A stretch of 64,000 nt of DNA. Origin: Synchiropus splendidus (lineage: Eukaryota; Chordata; Actinopteri; Syngnathiformes; Callionymidae). The position numbers were made by a program, and so were the translations under genes. Below are positions 46,401 through 56,899 of this stretch, one piece after another; the stretch's first letter is position 1, and the number at the start of each line of letters is the position of its first letter. Below the pieces are notes generated by a model that saw nothing but the letters and a program-made list of their open reading frames with translations, was not told where the DNA came from and did not search any database. The stretch spans positions 9,507,501 to 9,571,500 of the forward strand of contig NC_071345.1 in the NCBI RefSeq assembly GCF_027744825.2, written 5' to 3'.

Positions 46401-49230
46401 GGTTCTCAAATGATGAAGCTGCTGATGTGGAAGTCATGTCAAAATTGCAGTGCAATTACCAGCATTCACACACCACACACCGCAATATGGTAAAACAGCT
46501 GACCAACAATTATTATTGAATACAATGGGTTATAACCGTGCACGTCAATGTCGCCACAAAACAAACAGCATGCTGGACCACAAACCTGAATGGCAAATGT
46601 TCCTATGCCTCCGGATCCTCCGATGATCAGAATTCTGCAGCAAGAAACCCAAGACTTGTTGAACGATCACATTAAACAACGACAGAAGTTACGATAAAGT
46701 TCTTGCCTTTTGTTTGCTGCGGTGTCCGGACACAGACCTCCAGCATTGACCAATGCTGAGAGAACCGTGCCGGCCACATATGGGATGGACGCTGCCTCAA
46801 TGTGACTCAGGGATTTTGGCTTTTGCGAAACCTGTCACAGAGGAAACAGTTTAAGTGGCAGACTCAACAAAGGATATAAAAGGGGAAAGAACCTCTAAAT
46901 ATGTTTTGACTTTTTTCTGCCACTGATCATGTACTATCAGAAATACCGTTTTCATGAAAACCTTTACTTCTTAGCTCTAACAACTTTGACTGTAATAAGA
47001 GCTTCAACTGCACAGTACTGGTGCTATCAATAGGGTGTCTATCTACTAAGGTCATCAACAAGCGTGAACCCTGATTATGTTTCTGTTTGCTGTTCGTAAA
47101 GATTGCAGGGCGTGATAAAAGTGTAAACACGATTTAACAAAAATAACTGCCCTTCAAAAGTGAAGCAAGAGCAAATAATATTTCCAGGAATATCCAAGCT
47201 TTCTTTTAATATATTAAATATTTAAGTCTTTTTTTATTTAAGTCTTAAAAACTAGAGAAGTTATCTCATCCAGATGGCACATTATTAACCCAGGAACAGA
47301 ACAGAATATGACATACATTTTAAGTGCTAAATTTAAAAATGAAACTATGATTCATATTTCCAATTCAAACACTCTGGTTTGTATGCAAATTTTTATGTTA
47401 ATAATGCTGCACCTGCTAAAACCAGCCAGTCACCTGAGCGCCAGATAGCCCTGCATCTATTATGTAATTTAATTTTAATAGACTTAGCTATTCATGCACT
47501 TAATTTCACTCAACAAATATTGATTTAATATAATGAGATAATTATTTCTTTCCTTTTTAAAATCAACACTATTGGCTCTTTGTGTGGCTCCTTCTTCTTG
47601 AGTGATATTAAAGTTTTACTGCCAAACTCAAAACAAACTATGTTAACAGGGATACAAATTCAAACGTAAGTTCACTTAGATTATATACAGTATAGGTGTA
47701 TGTATTTGACATTGTTAAGTCAGACACAAGATAGGTACTTGGATGTATCTCACCTCATACTCGGTCAGAGTCACAAATTCTGAAAGAGTGCCTTGTTTCC
47801 ATGGTGGTGCAGCAGCCCACACCTAATAAGTAGATGAGAAAACAGCAAATAAAAAGCTCCAAGCCAATAAAAAAAAGAATCATAGAAAAACTCAACAGAA
47901 CTTTTCATTCCAAGTCAACACATAAAAGCTGTGTTCCACTGTTATCTGCACCTTCCTGCACTTCTGTTATGGTTCATCCAAATACTGCTTTTACTCTTGT
48001 CCGAGTATCTTCCCTCCCTCCTCTCATTCACACATATGGATTCTGTTTTGCTTCTACTGTATTTGACTCCTCATCTGCCCAGCTCATGGGTCGCATCAGG
48101 GCAGACCCCTGATGTCCACCAACTCTCACCTTGAATCCTGCTGCCATGGCTGTGACACACCTCACCACTGCCCTCACACCTGTCTTAAAACTTGTCAAAT
48201 GTTCCCAACTTCCTCATACCGCAAGAAATGTCCCACCACGGAACTCACTCCGGGAAAGACAAGAGGCAGACTGATTCAATAACATCATCACAAGGTGAGA
48301 TCCAAGTACATATATTGAAATTAGGGCAACTAACTATTTTAATCAATCACAGACTACCTTAATGTTTAGTCGCCTAGTCTGCATACGATGTGTAGAGGTT
48401 AATCAAGATAGCAACACGTCTGATTGTACTGTTGTAAATATAATAAAAATAAGCATTCATTTAAAAAATGTGTGTGACAGGTTTCAAATACTTGCATCGC
48501 GCTAAATGTTGTTTTAAGCTTTAAATTAGAATTTTAATTGCTCAAAATGTGGAGTGAAAGGTACGTGTCCTTAGTATGGTCCCATACTTTCAATGTTTTG
48601 GATAGCAATGGTCACACAACCTGAGCCACTACAGTAGACTATCATCATAGAGCGACTAGCCGAGCAACTCCGACTAGTCGTTGCAGCCCTAATGGAAATT
48701 ATCTTATTTGTTAAGTTTGGGGAAGAGATATAAAATAAAGACTGATACCTCATCTCCAGGTTCAAAGTGGGTAACATCTGCTCCACAGTCCACCACCACA
48801 CCTGACACATCCCGACCCAGGATCAGAGGAAATTCATCACCGTTGTCCATTACCGAAAATGGATCCCGGCGGAATTTCAGCAACTTGGCTCCATAACCAC
48901 CTAAACCAATAAGAGTTATTTAAAAATCTGTGCCTCGTTCTGGCCTCACTACTTACCCCTCATAGCAATGTCAATGGGGTTGAGACTGGCAGCATGGACT
49001 TTGATCATCACGTCACTAGGAGAGCGGATGCTGGGGATGCAGGTGTCCTCAGAGTACCTCAACACTCCCTGAGAACCGTACTGGTCGATGACCCAGGCGG
49101 ACATGCAGGTCTGCCTCAGAGGAGAGGAGCTGCTGAAGCTTCTTCTCAGGCAAACTCTGCACCCAGATAATGCTTTGAAGGAACCTGCAGCCTTGGCGCT
49201 GAGGACATAACACAGTCGCGTGGACGCCAT
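43236..49230 (-). CDS. rtn4ip1: reticulon-4-interacting protein 1, mitochondrial NADPH oxidoreductase, nine exons
   Basis: RTN4IP1 (OPA10) is a medium-chain, quinone-oxidoreductase-like NADPH enzyme of the mitochondrial matrix needed for coenzyme Q synthesis and complex I assembly. Exons on the minus strand, in order: 49230-48957, 48900-48749, 47822-47754, 46831-46707, 46634-46586, 45633-45497, 45394-45211, 44640-44545, 43433-43236. They sum to 1284 bases, 427 residues plus stop; human has 396. The first 36 residues are Arg/Ser-rich without acids, a mitochondrial targeting signal. A GroES-like part (about 43-205) contains [20 protein letters not shown] and [11 protein letters not shown]. The nucleotide site is IIGGSGGIG at about 210-218. 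The usual end HARGKTV is followed by about 30 extra residues. Intron 4 has GC-AG ends. Confidence 0.95.
43580..44155. repeat. purine-rich (GACA/GAGA)n degenerate tract
   Basis: Across nearly 600 bases the plus strand is strongly G/A-rich, with recurring 'gagagacagac' units and few pyrimidines. It lies in rtn4ip1 intron 8. The 205-residue Ser/Leu/Cys-rich minus-strand frame here comes from this composition and is not a gene. Confidence 0.8.
44545..44640 (-). CDS. rtn4ip1: rtn4ip1 exon 8
   Basis: A 32-codon exon encodes [18 protein letters not shown] to LVDAGK, matching human HYRWAFFM to LVDAGK. The acceptor is CTCACCAG and the donor AAG|GTATGG. Confidence 0.9.
45211..45394 (-). CDS. rtn4ip1: rtn4ip1 exon 7
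   Basis: The exon encodes [18 protein letters not shown], then [18 protein letters not shown], matching human FDFILDNVGGSTETWA and YVTLVTPFLLN. It is part of the nucleotide-binding half. Confidence 0.93.
45497..45633 (-). CDS. rtn4ip1: rtn4ip1 exon 6
   Basis: The exon encodes [18 protein letters not shown] to [15 protein letters not shown], the second strand and helix of the Rossmann fold. The donor GAGAA|GTATGT leaves phase 2. Confidence 0.92.
46586..46634 (-). CDS. rtn4ip1: rtn4ip1 exon 5 (glycine-rich NADPH motif)
   Basis: A 49-base exon completes Arg207 and encodes [16 protein letters not shown], the dinucleotide-binding loop (human VLILGASGGVGTFAIQ). The acceptor is GCTGCAG and the donor CAG|GTTTGT. 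Confidence 0.94.
46707..46831 (-). CDS. rtn4ip1: rtn4ip1 exon 4, followed by a GC donor
   Basis: The exon encodes [20 protein letters not shown], then [13 protein letters not shown] to NK plus AG. The exon end AAAAG|GCAAGA has GC in place of GT, with otherwise strong donor consensus. Phase 2 fits exon 5 exactly. Confidence 0.9.
47754..47822 (-). CDS. rtn4ip1: rtn4ip1 exon 3
   Basis: A 23-codon exon encodes [18 protein letters not shown] to EYE, matching human [18 protein letters not shown]. Both ends are phase 0. Confidence 0.93.
48322..48691. mobile_element. nonautonomous DNA transposon in rtn4ip1 intron 2
   Basis: The left end reads TAGGGCAACTAACTA. The right end in reverse complement reads TAGGGCTGCAACGACTAGT. 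These TAGGGC(TG)CAAC termini and the inner 'cgactagtcg' strings match a common fish nonautonomous family, probably hAT-like. It is about 370 bases, has no ORF, and its target duplication is unclear. Confidence 0.5.
48749..48900 (-). CDS. rtn4ip1: rtn4ip1 exon 2
   Basis: The acceptor is GGTTTAG. The exon encodes [14 protein letters not shown], then [18 protein letters not shown] to FEPGDE, matching human GYGATALNMKRDPL and [13 protein letters not shown]. Confidence 0.94.
48957..49230 (-). CDS. rtn4ip1: rtn4ip1 exon 1 (mitochondrial targeting peptide)
   Basis: It starts [18 protein letters not shown]. An Arg/Ser-rich presequence is followed by [18 protein letters not shown] and [16 protein letters not shown]. 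The donor is G|GTAAGT, phase 1. Upstream in-frame starts are not needed, as the targeting signal begins here. Confidence 0.92.
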
Positions 49231-49570
49231 AGCTCCAGCAGAAACAACGCAGATAGAAATAATAGCGAGTTTACAAGGTCACTTTTACATACTGTACATG
49301 ACGCCTCTCTGGGAACTTTCCAAGCTAGCAGGCTAACTATGCAGCTGCCATGTCGTTCACACTGAGCATCAACCGAGCAACCCTTTTGACAAACAATTAC
49401 GTTTACAGCCGACTGATGCAACGGCCCGTCATGTTAATTCAATAACGAAGACACGTACGTTAAACATATGTAACCTTCTTTCGGAAGCTCAGTGGCTACA
49501 AAACAAGCTAACAGCTGAACATAGACGGCGTCCAATGAACGAGCTCGAGCTCATGCTGACCTATGACGTA
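49231..49570 (-). promoter_or_regulatory. rtn4ip1: probable rtn4ip1 promoter and 5' UTR
   Basis: Moderately CpG-containing sequence ends near 49590, where it turns A/T-rich. It includes the 12-base palindrome GAGCTCGAGCTC (49541-49552), a CCAAT-type 'ccaatg' at 49532 and a 'tgacgta' CRE-like half near 49563. In human this promoter also drives QRSL1 in the other direction; no QRSL1 exon was seen here. Confidence 0.35.
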
Positions 49571-50344
49571 GTGTCGTCGCAAAGCTACGCATTATTGTTA
49601 TGATTATTATGATTATTATTATATGTGTATTTCGCTGAAGGTTTACATACTACTACTTTTCATTTTCTGTTTATCATTCATATTTAAATAAAATGTCACA
49701 TGCATACACGTGATTTAATATATGACTTTTAATATTTTATACGTCGTATTGACATTTTCATATTCATGGAACAATTTTATTTTCTATTTTAATCCTTTTT
49801 TAATATTTGAATTCGTGTCGTTCAATCTCATTTCTGTATTTATAGTCAGCATTTAAGAGTGATTGTTGATTTACATGTGTTGACCTTTTAATGTAACAGA
49901 GAACACAGAAAAACATCTCAAACAAACTATGCAAAACATGTGTATTGTGAATAAATGTTGACAAAGAAACCCGGTTTTAACGCCAAACAGATGCATGCAT
50001 GAAAAATGTACAAATGTAAATGATCTGAGAGCAAACCTTTTTTTCATCTTTTCGGCATTGACAAACACACTCACGCCTATTTGTTCTTCTCTAATAAATA
50101 TTCAATGAAAACAAAACCTGCCAGACCTGGTCCGTAAAACAAAACGCTCGCAACTGAAATCCACATTAATCAAAGGGATTAATGTTACAACTATACAGTC
50201 CAATTCATTTGACATGGACCAAAGGTTTCATCAGTGTTTTTCCCTGGATCTGCACTAGAGGGCTTGTTACCAAAGGTCAGTACAGACGTGTGTGAAGTGC
50301 AGCCCGTGGGTCACATGCGGCTCTTTGTCTTTGTGAGGCTCTAA

Positions 50345-50367
50345 TCACACACACACACACACACACC
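50345..50367. repeat. (CA)n microsatellite
   Basis: About eleven uninterrupted CA units. Confidence 0.9.
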
Positions 50368-50949
50368 ATAATGAGCTATCAATTAACCTCAGAATGTCTT
50401 TAACTGTGGGAGGAAAACTGAGTTATTAGAGAAAACAGCTCTCTTTACAATATGGCTTTTGAAAATGCATCACTGACATCTCCATCATTGGGACTGTGCC
50501 AGTCACAGATGAGTCGGAACAGCTGAAAACCTTGCTCATTATACAAATGTCACGAGTGCTGTTGTTATAGGAAAAGAGGATGAGTGAACTGAGCAGCCTT
50601 CTAATTTCCATAAGAACAGGTCATTTACATTAGCTCGGAAAGTCACAGTGAAACTTCGGAAAATGTAAATCGAAAAGCTGATTTGATGCGGATCACGACA
50701 TCAAGTCATGATGTGACAGCACGAGGTGACTGAAATCACAACACAAGCCGAAACCCGTGTGTGTGTCTTTGTTGTTTGTTCTCGTGTTGGTGTGAGTCAC
50801 TTCAGTGTTTGTTTGTGAGCACTGCTGTCTGTTTGGTTCTGCTTGTTTTGGCCCATTTCAGTGTTTCATTGTGTGTGGAAGTGCGATTGGCTGTGATGTG
50901 TGTGTGTTCTAGTGTGTGTTGTGGTGTTGTTTATCTGGTTTAGCTAGAC

Positions 50950-51530
50950 TTGTGAGGACCGATTCTTGGAAACACGCCTCCATCCGGGGACCTTTTGCTA
51001 TAAGGTCTCAATTTGAGGATTAAAACTTTTAAATAACGGAGTCATTGTAATTGAATTGAAGTTAGGTTCAGGTCCTGGTTAAGGTTAGTCATTTGTTTTG
51101 GCTGACTGGGGTGAGAGGCTGGGGAAAGCATGAAAGTCAATGAAATGTCCCCACAAAAAATAAAAAACATGACATATGCGTGTGTGTACACTTTGAATAG
51201 CAACACGTGTGAGGTCCAATTCTTAGAAAACAGAATTGGAAGAAGAGACTTGTGAGGTCATGTTGTTTTGTGGCAACATTTTTGCCGGTCCTAGCAAGGT
51301 TAAGTCTCAATTTGGAAATTACATTATGTCAACAAGAGGTCCCCACAAAGATAGTGGTACAAGAGTGTGTGTGTTTGTTGGGGCTTTATCTACTCTTTGT
51401 GAGGACAATTTGGCTTCATTAGGATGGTTTTGCCGGTACTAACAAGGTTAAGCCTAAGACTGAGGATGAAGACTTACAAAGAACTTGCTTATTATACTGG
51501 TTTCTGTTTGGTTCAGAGTCCTGGTTCAGG
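50950..51530. repeat. diverged tandem copies of a 'tgtgaggac / gtccccacaaag' repeat
   Basis: Three or more partial copies carry 'cttgtgaggacc', 'ttgccggt.ctaacaaggtt' with 'aagtctcaatttg', and 'ggtccccacaaagatagtgg' followed by 'tacaagagtgtgtgtg'. This is a dispersed fish minisatellite-like unit. Copies at about 50955, 51190-51375 and 51395-51470 differ by many substitutions. Confidence 0.6.
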
Positions 51531-52189
51531 CTAGCCATGCGTTTTGGATGGTTACGTTTACGGTGAGCGAGTGTCTATCCATGGAATATAGCAATACTTG
51601 CTGCACAGACCCACTATTACTTTATTTCAGTGTGATTGTACTCTGTACATGTGTGTGTTTCATAGCAGCGTTCTGTTCCGTGTGCTCTGGGCTAAGGTGT
51701 GTTTTTTCATTGTCTTTGTTGGTCGTGTGAACAAACCCTGAAGCAGAAGAACAAACATCAGATGCTGATTTTATGGATGACTACTGGACTTTTGTCTGAC
51801 AAGTGCTCTCCACTGTCAGATGTTTGTGAGCAGCGAGTGTTTGACGGAGCAGATGGTGACGAGACACATGACCCTCGTCAATTATCGTATTCAGCAGCCA
51901 TTGTGTGCAGCGGTTGTGTTTGCGTGGAGCAGGTCTTTTGCAGTCATGATCTAAATGCAGCAGACCTTAGTGCAAATATTTATCTGGTCTATCATGTCAC
52001 GAAAGGGGATTGTCATCACTTTACAGTGATGTACACGTTACACAGCGTTGAGTTTCCTAAAACACACACACAAACGGGTAACAACCTCAACAAGTAGCAC
52101 CTTTGAAGGTGTGTAAATGCTAAATTCAATTCACACTTATCATCTTTGGCTGTCGTTTCTCACCTTCACTGCCAACTTTTAACAGCCTC

Positions 52190-52400
52190 CTCCTTAGACA
52201 AGCCAGGAACACCTCACCAGGGAGGGGTCCAGGAGGCTAGATGCCAAAGTCAACTTGTGGAGGAGCAGCTGACCTATCTACTCAGAGCTTCTCTTGGATG
52301 ATAAGGCTCTACATCTATGGAGAGTCCAACATCCATGTGCTCCCCTGAATCTGATCTTTCGGTCAAGGCTTGTGTCCACAGGTGAGAGCTGAGAAGAACT
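52190..52400 (-). mobile_element. degraded fish LINE fragment, antisense
   Basis: 'caccagggaggggtccagga', 'gtggaggagcagctgacc', 'ctactcagagcttctcttgg' and 'tctttcggtcaaggcttgtg' are the reverse complement, in order, of the same LINE family as 770-1060. The fragment has no open frame. Confidence 0.65.
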
Positions 52401-53233
52401 TTTGGCAAAGCTTTCTTTCACCAGAAACAAAGATCCATCAATCAATCACACACTCCATGTTCCCCTCACACAAGAAGATACTACTTAATTTCTCAAGATA
52501 CTGGGAAGTAAACATCAAAGGCACCAAACAAGAAGGCTGCAACAGCCCTATAACAACAGAAAGAGAGGGGCACACCCACTGCTGGTGGTTGACCAGGTTG
52601 AGAAAGAAACTGTTGAAGAAAATACGGGCGAGCTGGCACCAATAAAGGATACAGAGAGAAGAACAGATGTGGGTGCTCAAGCCAGAAAAAAATAAAAATA
52701 TATTGTTGTTGTTGAGTCCGTCAATGAAATAATCTACTTGTGACACATCTGAGGAGGAGTGGCAGAGGCCATTGTGCAGCTTGTGAGTTCCATGGTTCTG
52801 GTTGGGAAACAATTGTCACTAGTCAAGTCAGATGAATGGCCCATCAGATGGTATATTACATTTGGGCGGAATAAAGGAGGTAAGGAAGTAACTTTTTTCT
52901 CAAGAGTGTAAGAATGAATAAAGAAATGGCTCTAAAAAGGGGAAGCAGGGAAAAAGGGCAGGTGCTCAGTCTTATCTGTGCACGCTAATATTTGGTTTGC
53001 TTTTTTCTTCAATTTATTTGAAGTTTTCAGAATATGTTTTCTTTTTTTTCAGAGACAGGACTACCATTGAAAAGTAAATCTTGATTATATAAAACAAGTC
53101 TGTTGTGTTTTCTTTAGTGTATCAAGCACTGGAATTAATAGATGATGAGCCAAAAAAAATAACTAAATTAAAAAAAGTTAATTATTCTGGGGGAAAAAAC
53201 AAGAAGAACACAGAAAAATACTTGGAAGAATAA

Positions 53234-53260
53234 AATATATATATATATATATATATATAG
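53234..53260. repeat. (AT)n microsatellite
   Basis: About thirteen AT units followed by a short 'tagtagtag' run. Confidence 0.9.
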
Positions 53261-54856
53261 TAGTAGTATAGAATAGCAATAATTACCAAAGGAAAAAAAC
53301 AATCCAAGGAAAAACCTTTTTTTTTTTTTTAAACTGAATGCAATATGCTAAATGAAAAGGAAAAGGTTGGTAAGACTTGTAAGATGTAAAGGAAGAACAC
53401 AAAGGCAGGAAACATAAAAAAAACTCGAAAACACAAACACAAGAAAAGAGAGGAAACTATAAAAATTAAGGTCAAAATGGATACAATGCACAACAGTATG
53501 TGAAAATGTGGACAGTTAAGTATAATGCAACACAAGTGGGAGGAGAGACTTTCAAGACTCGAGACAAAGACAAGGGTGAAAATGTGATGATGTACATGTG
53601 AGCAAGGTGGTGTGGAGCCTAAGGCTGGGAAGGTGGGAGATCTTGAGGAAGTGGGTGTGAGCGATGGGAAAGCTCCCTTAGTCTTCCTTAAACGCTAGAA
53701 AGGCGTGACTCTTCTGTTTTCTGAATCACCACGGCACATATCCTGTATTCCTTAAGAAGCTCCTGTTTGTTCAGCACACAACAGCATGGAGGACGGTTTT
53801 TCCACTGTCGCCTCTTCTGACGGAATAGCATTGATATCAAATGTCATGCTCACGTCCACAAGCTGACACACTCGTTTGTCCAATCCTGCCAATGAGTCAG
53901 CAAAGTACACAGAAGTCAGGCTTAGGTTTGAGTCCAACTCAGCTGAACGGAGGGTGCAGAACACATGAAACTACACAGCAGGTGTAGTGACAGCATGATG
54001 TATGCTTTAATGAGTTTCCTTCGGGTGAGTTCATTCTGAGAACCAGGTACTTTGAGGTGATTTTAAGTCATTAGTATAGTGTCTTGATCTTCATGAACAA
54101 ATAGATTTGAAGCGGCAAACTTCTGTGCGTCTCATCGAAACAGCATTAAAGAGAAAATATTCAATATAATTTTTTTGAAGTAGCATGTATATATACTATC
54201 ATATCATAAATAAATGAATGAAGAAACAAGAAATGAAGACATGAATTAAACAAAACTTTTTGTTTTGGAAAAAAAAAGCATTTTAGTTTAACTTTTTTAA
54301 GCATATGTCAAGAAAAAAATATAACAAAATGGATAAAAAATTTAGACTCATAGAAGCATAGTTTAGCCCCTGGTGTGATTATTAATTGTTGAGTCATTAG
54401 TTAATTTGTTTGACAGTCATCAATTTTACTGTTTGCTGTTTCGTTTTGCCATTCTTCTGTATCCAACAGTCACACATGACTGGGCCTCGGGTCCTCTCTG
54501 CAGTGAACAAATACAAAATGACATGGAACCGGCAAAGCCAGTTCGCTTACCATGTCAGTACCTACAGTATGACGATGGTCGTAAGTCAGAAGGATCGCGG
54601 CTCCCATTCCGCAATGGTTGTCCAATGAGCCTTGGTCTGCTCTGGCTGAATTCCAGGCCGAGATCAGGGAACGGTGAGTCCATCTCCTGGCTGAAGCTCA
54701 TCCACTGCCTGTCTCGACTGCCTGGCAGTTCAGCCATAACCATGACACCACTTACTGTCCAAAAGGGGGTCATACCTTCCTTTAACTTTTCCATCTCTTC
54801 CCGGTTTTTATCTTCTGCCCAAACAAGACCACAAAAATCAGCAGGATTTTTTCATT

Positions 54857-54862
54857 TTTATT
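54857..54862 (-). terminator. possible cd24 poly(A) signal (AATAAA on minus strand)
   Basis: TTTATT on the plus strand gives a canonical hexamer about 400 bases beyond the cd24 stop. CD24 mRNAs in mammals have long 3' UTRs, so a later site is also possible. Confidence 0.35.
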
Positions 54863-55259
54863 CCTCAGTGAATTTTTCCATCACCATACACCCAAACTTA
54901 CAAACATTTTCTATACAAAATAAAAACTACAGGTGGGTTTCTGGAAGACGAAGGATGTCAATCAAACCCTCATTATAAAAGACTGGTTTTTAAAAATCAC
55001 AAGGCGGAACTGACACCTGCTGCTGTTACATCTCCGGAGCACTGGAAGAGGATCAGTGTGTCTAGGAAGGAGCATCGAAGCTGAGGTGGAGGACTTGCCG
55101 AAAGCAGAAACCAAATTATAGATAGCATGTCAGAGGGCAGTAGAACCCGAGACCTGGAGAGTCAAACCACCCTGAAAAGATACATATTTTAGGGAAGAAT
55201 ATCTAAGTCCAGATGTTCCCTGTGGTACCTAATGAGTTCCTTGAGGCGCAGGTGCAGTT

Positions 55260-55649
55260 TCACCACGACAGGTGAAACAGCAGCGTAGCTGCCAGGATGG
55301 CCGCCAACAAGGAGGAGAAAGTGCCAGCTGGAAGTGGCCTGCTGGGTGCGGAATTGGTGGTGGTTGCTGCTCCGGTAGAAGAGCCTGGGCTTGTGACAGG
55401 GTTGTTCCCACTGGTGGGTTTGTTTGTGGTGGGGTTGCCAGTAGTATTGTTTCCAGTGGTGGAGTTGCCAGAGGTGGGTGCATCTGTGGTGGAGTTGCTC
55501 GTGCTGTTGTTGCTGGAGGTGGGTGCATCCGTGGCAGAGTTGCCCGTGGTGTTGTTCCCAGAGGTGGGGGCATCTGTGGTGGAGTTTCCTGTGGGGTTGT
55601 TCCCAGTGGTGGCCGGGTTAGATACAGTAGTTTGTCCTTCAGACACCAT
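55260..55649 (-). CDS. cd24: cd24-like exon 2 (mucin domain and GPI signal)
   Basis: The exon holds 129 codons plus the stop TGA at 55260-55262. Composition is dominated by Thr, Ser, Asn, Gly and Pro. The last about 20 residues are hydrophobic with no cytoplasmic tail. Confidence 0.78.
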   Translation of the reverse strand: MVSEGQTTVSNPATTGNNPTGNSTTDAPTSGNNTTGNSATDAPTSSNNSTSNSTTDAPTSGNSTTGNNTTGNPTTNKPTSGNNPVTSPGSSTGAATTTNSAPSRPLPAGTFSSLLAAILAATLLFHLSW

Positions 55650-56839
55650 CTGTTTTAAGAAGACAGAAAAAGAGGGGATAAGGTGCAATGCGATTGTTTT
55701 TTATTAAATCGCAGCATTTTCCATTGAAGGACAAGCTGTTTTGGAAAAAATGTAACGCCTAGCCCAAGTGGCAGTTCATTTCTAGTCAGTGACAAACAAC
55801 GTGGCAGCTACCTACAGCTATGCTGCACTATGCAACTTTTATTTGACAGTTTGTTTTGCATAAAACAATCTCCCCTAAAGGCTTATGGTTATTCTCAAAC
55901 CCTCAGAGGGTTAAACAACTGCTGCAAGACTCTCCATTTCCTTACGAAATACAGTTTGTGTGCACAAAAACCGATTCACCTTTTCACCATCAGCTTTGAC
56001 ATTGGTGAAATCACAAAGTCAGTCCAAGCACAGAAATGCTGAGATCATGCCCCCATGACTTGATGTATGTCAACATCAGAAACATTTCAAGCTGACATTA
56101 TGTTTCACTAACACACACAGGGATGTTGAGTCGGCAGGTAGATACCGTTTATAAGAGTTGAAATGATTTGTTTAAGTTTACCCAAGATGGAGAGCGTGTG
56201 TTTCAAGAACCAGGCTGAAGTCAACCTAACACCAGATACGCAGCTGAAGTTGACAGTGACATATGTCAAGAACCTCAGCCGACAGTCCCATTTAGGCGTC
56301 TTTTAAAACTGTTACGGTTTTGAAAAAACCACCCTGAGCTGTCAATCACATAGTAGTCATTCAATCGAAGTGTTATAATAGTCATACCACAAATGTATTA
56401 TTTCCTATTTCATCGGGTTGATGTATTGGGTTTCTGTTTTGTTTTTTTTTTCTTTTTATGTTAAGACTTCCCTTCCATAAATGATTGATTTGGACAATTT
56501 TGGCACCTGTATTTTCTGTACTGTACTATTTCTATCATTTATAATAATAATAATAATAATAATATGTGATATACTGCCATTCATATTATTCTTCAGTATT
56601 TTCTTTTCTATTTCCCTATTTTTTCCTTTTTACAGACTTAACAGATGTATAAATGCGTGTCCTTAAATGAGGGCGAGGATAATTTTCTTTGTCTGGCAAA
56701 ACGTTTACTTCGTTTTTTATATTAATAATGTAATAATTTTAGTTAATGAGACAGAACGTGAAATAAACCATCTTACCATGGCGGAATAGCAAATGGCGAA
56801 AACCAGCACTCCAATCTGAATGGCCGTCAATTTATGCAT
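55260..56839 (-). CDS. cd24: CD24-like GPI-anchored mucin, two exons
   Basis: CD24 is a short, heavily glycosylated, GPI-anchored cell-surface protein. Exon 1 (56839-56777) encodes MHKLTAIQIGVLVFAICYSAM, a signal peptide, ending in phase 0 before GTAAGA. Exon 2 (55649-55260) follows acceptor TTAAAACAG and encodes MVSEGQTTVSN, a Thr/Ser/Asn/Pro-rich region with at least nine N-x-S/T sequons, then SRPLPAGTFSSLLAAILAAT to a hydrophobic end (LLFHLSW), as for GPI attachment. The total is 150 residues against about 80 in human, the extra length being an internal repeat. Mucins of this kind cannot be identified by alignment. The call rests on architecture, two-exon structure and its place beside rtn4ip1 and sobp (human 6q21). 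Confidence 0.7.
55401..55586 (-). repeat. coding tandem repeat, unit about 15 codons
   Basis: Four degenerate units of the form N-S-T-T-D-A-P-T-S-G-N-N-T-T-G occupy residues 43-104 of the cd24-like protein; the third carries a five-residue insertion. The repeat keeps long frames open in other phases of both strands. Confidence 0.88.
56777..56839 (-). CDS. cd24: cd24-like exon 1 (signal peptide)
   Basis: This 21-codon exon holds a Lys near the start, a hydrophobic core and small residues before the junction. Two in-frame ATGs at 56932 and 56923 lie too close to the TATA box to be transcribed and would hide the signal peptide. Confidence 0.75.
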
Positions 56840-56899
56840 CTTGTCTTTTTTCCTTCCTAAAAATGAGGACCAGACGGGAAGCTCCGAACCCTTGACTTC

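Larger units (their letters stand above)
49571..54850. other. rtn4ip1-cd24 intergenic spacer
   Basis: About 5.3 kb hold no confident gene. Named contents are a CA repeat at 50345-50367, a GTCCCCACAAAG-type repeat at 50950-51530, an antisense LINE at 52190-52400 and an AT repeat at 53234-53260. Two open frames (53752-53964 minus, 54406-54978 plus) are discussed under findings. Confidence 0.5.

Noticed and set aside
55272..55707. 128- and 136-codon frames on the plus strand
   Set aside because: They are antisense shadows of the Thr/Ser/Asn repeat of the cd24-like exon. They are Val/Gly-rich with no signal peptide of their own.
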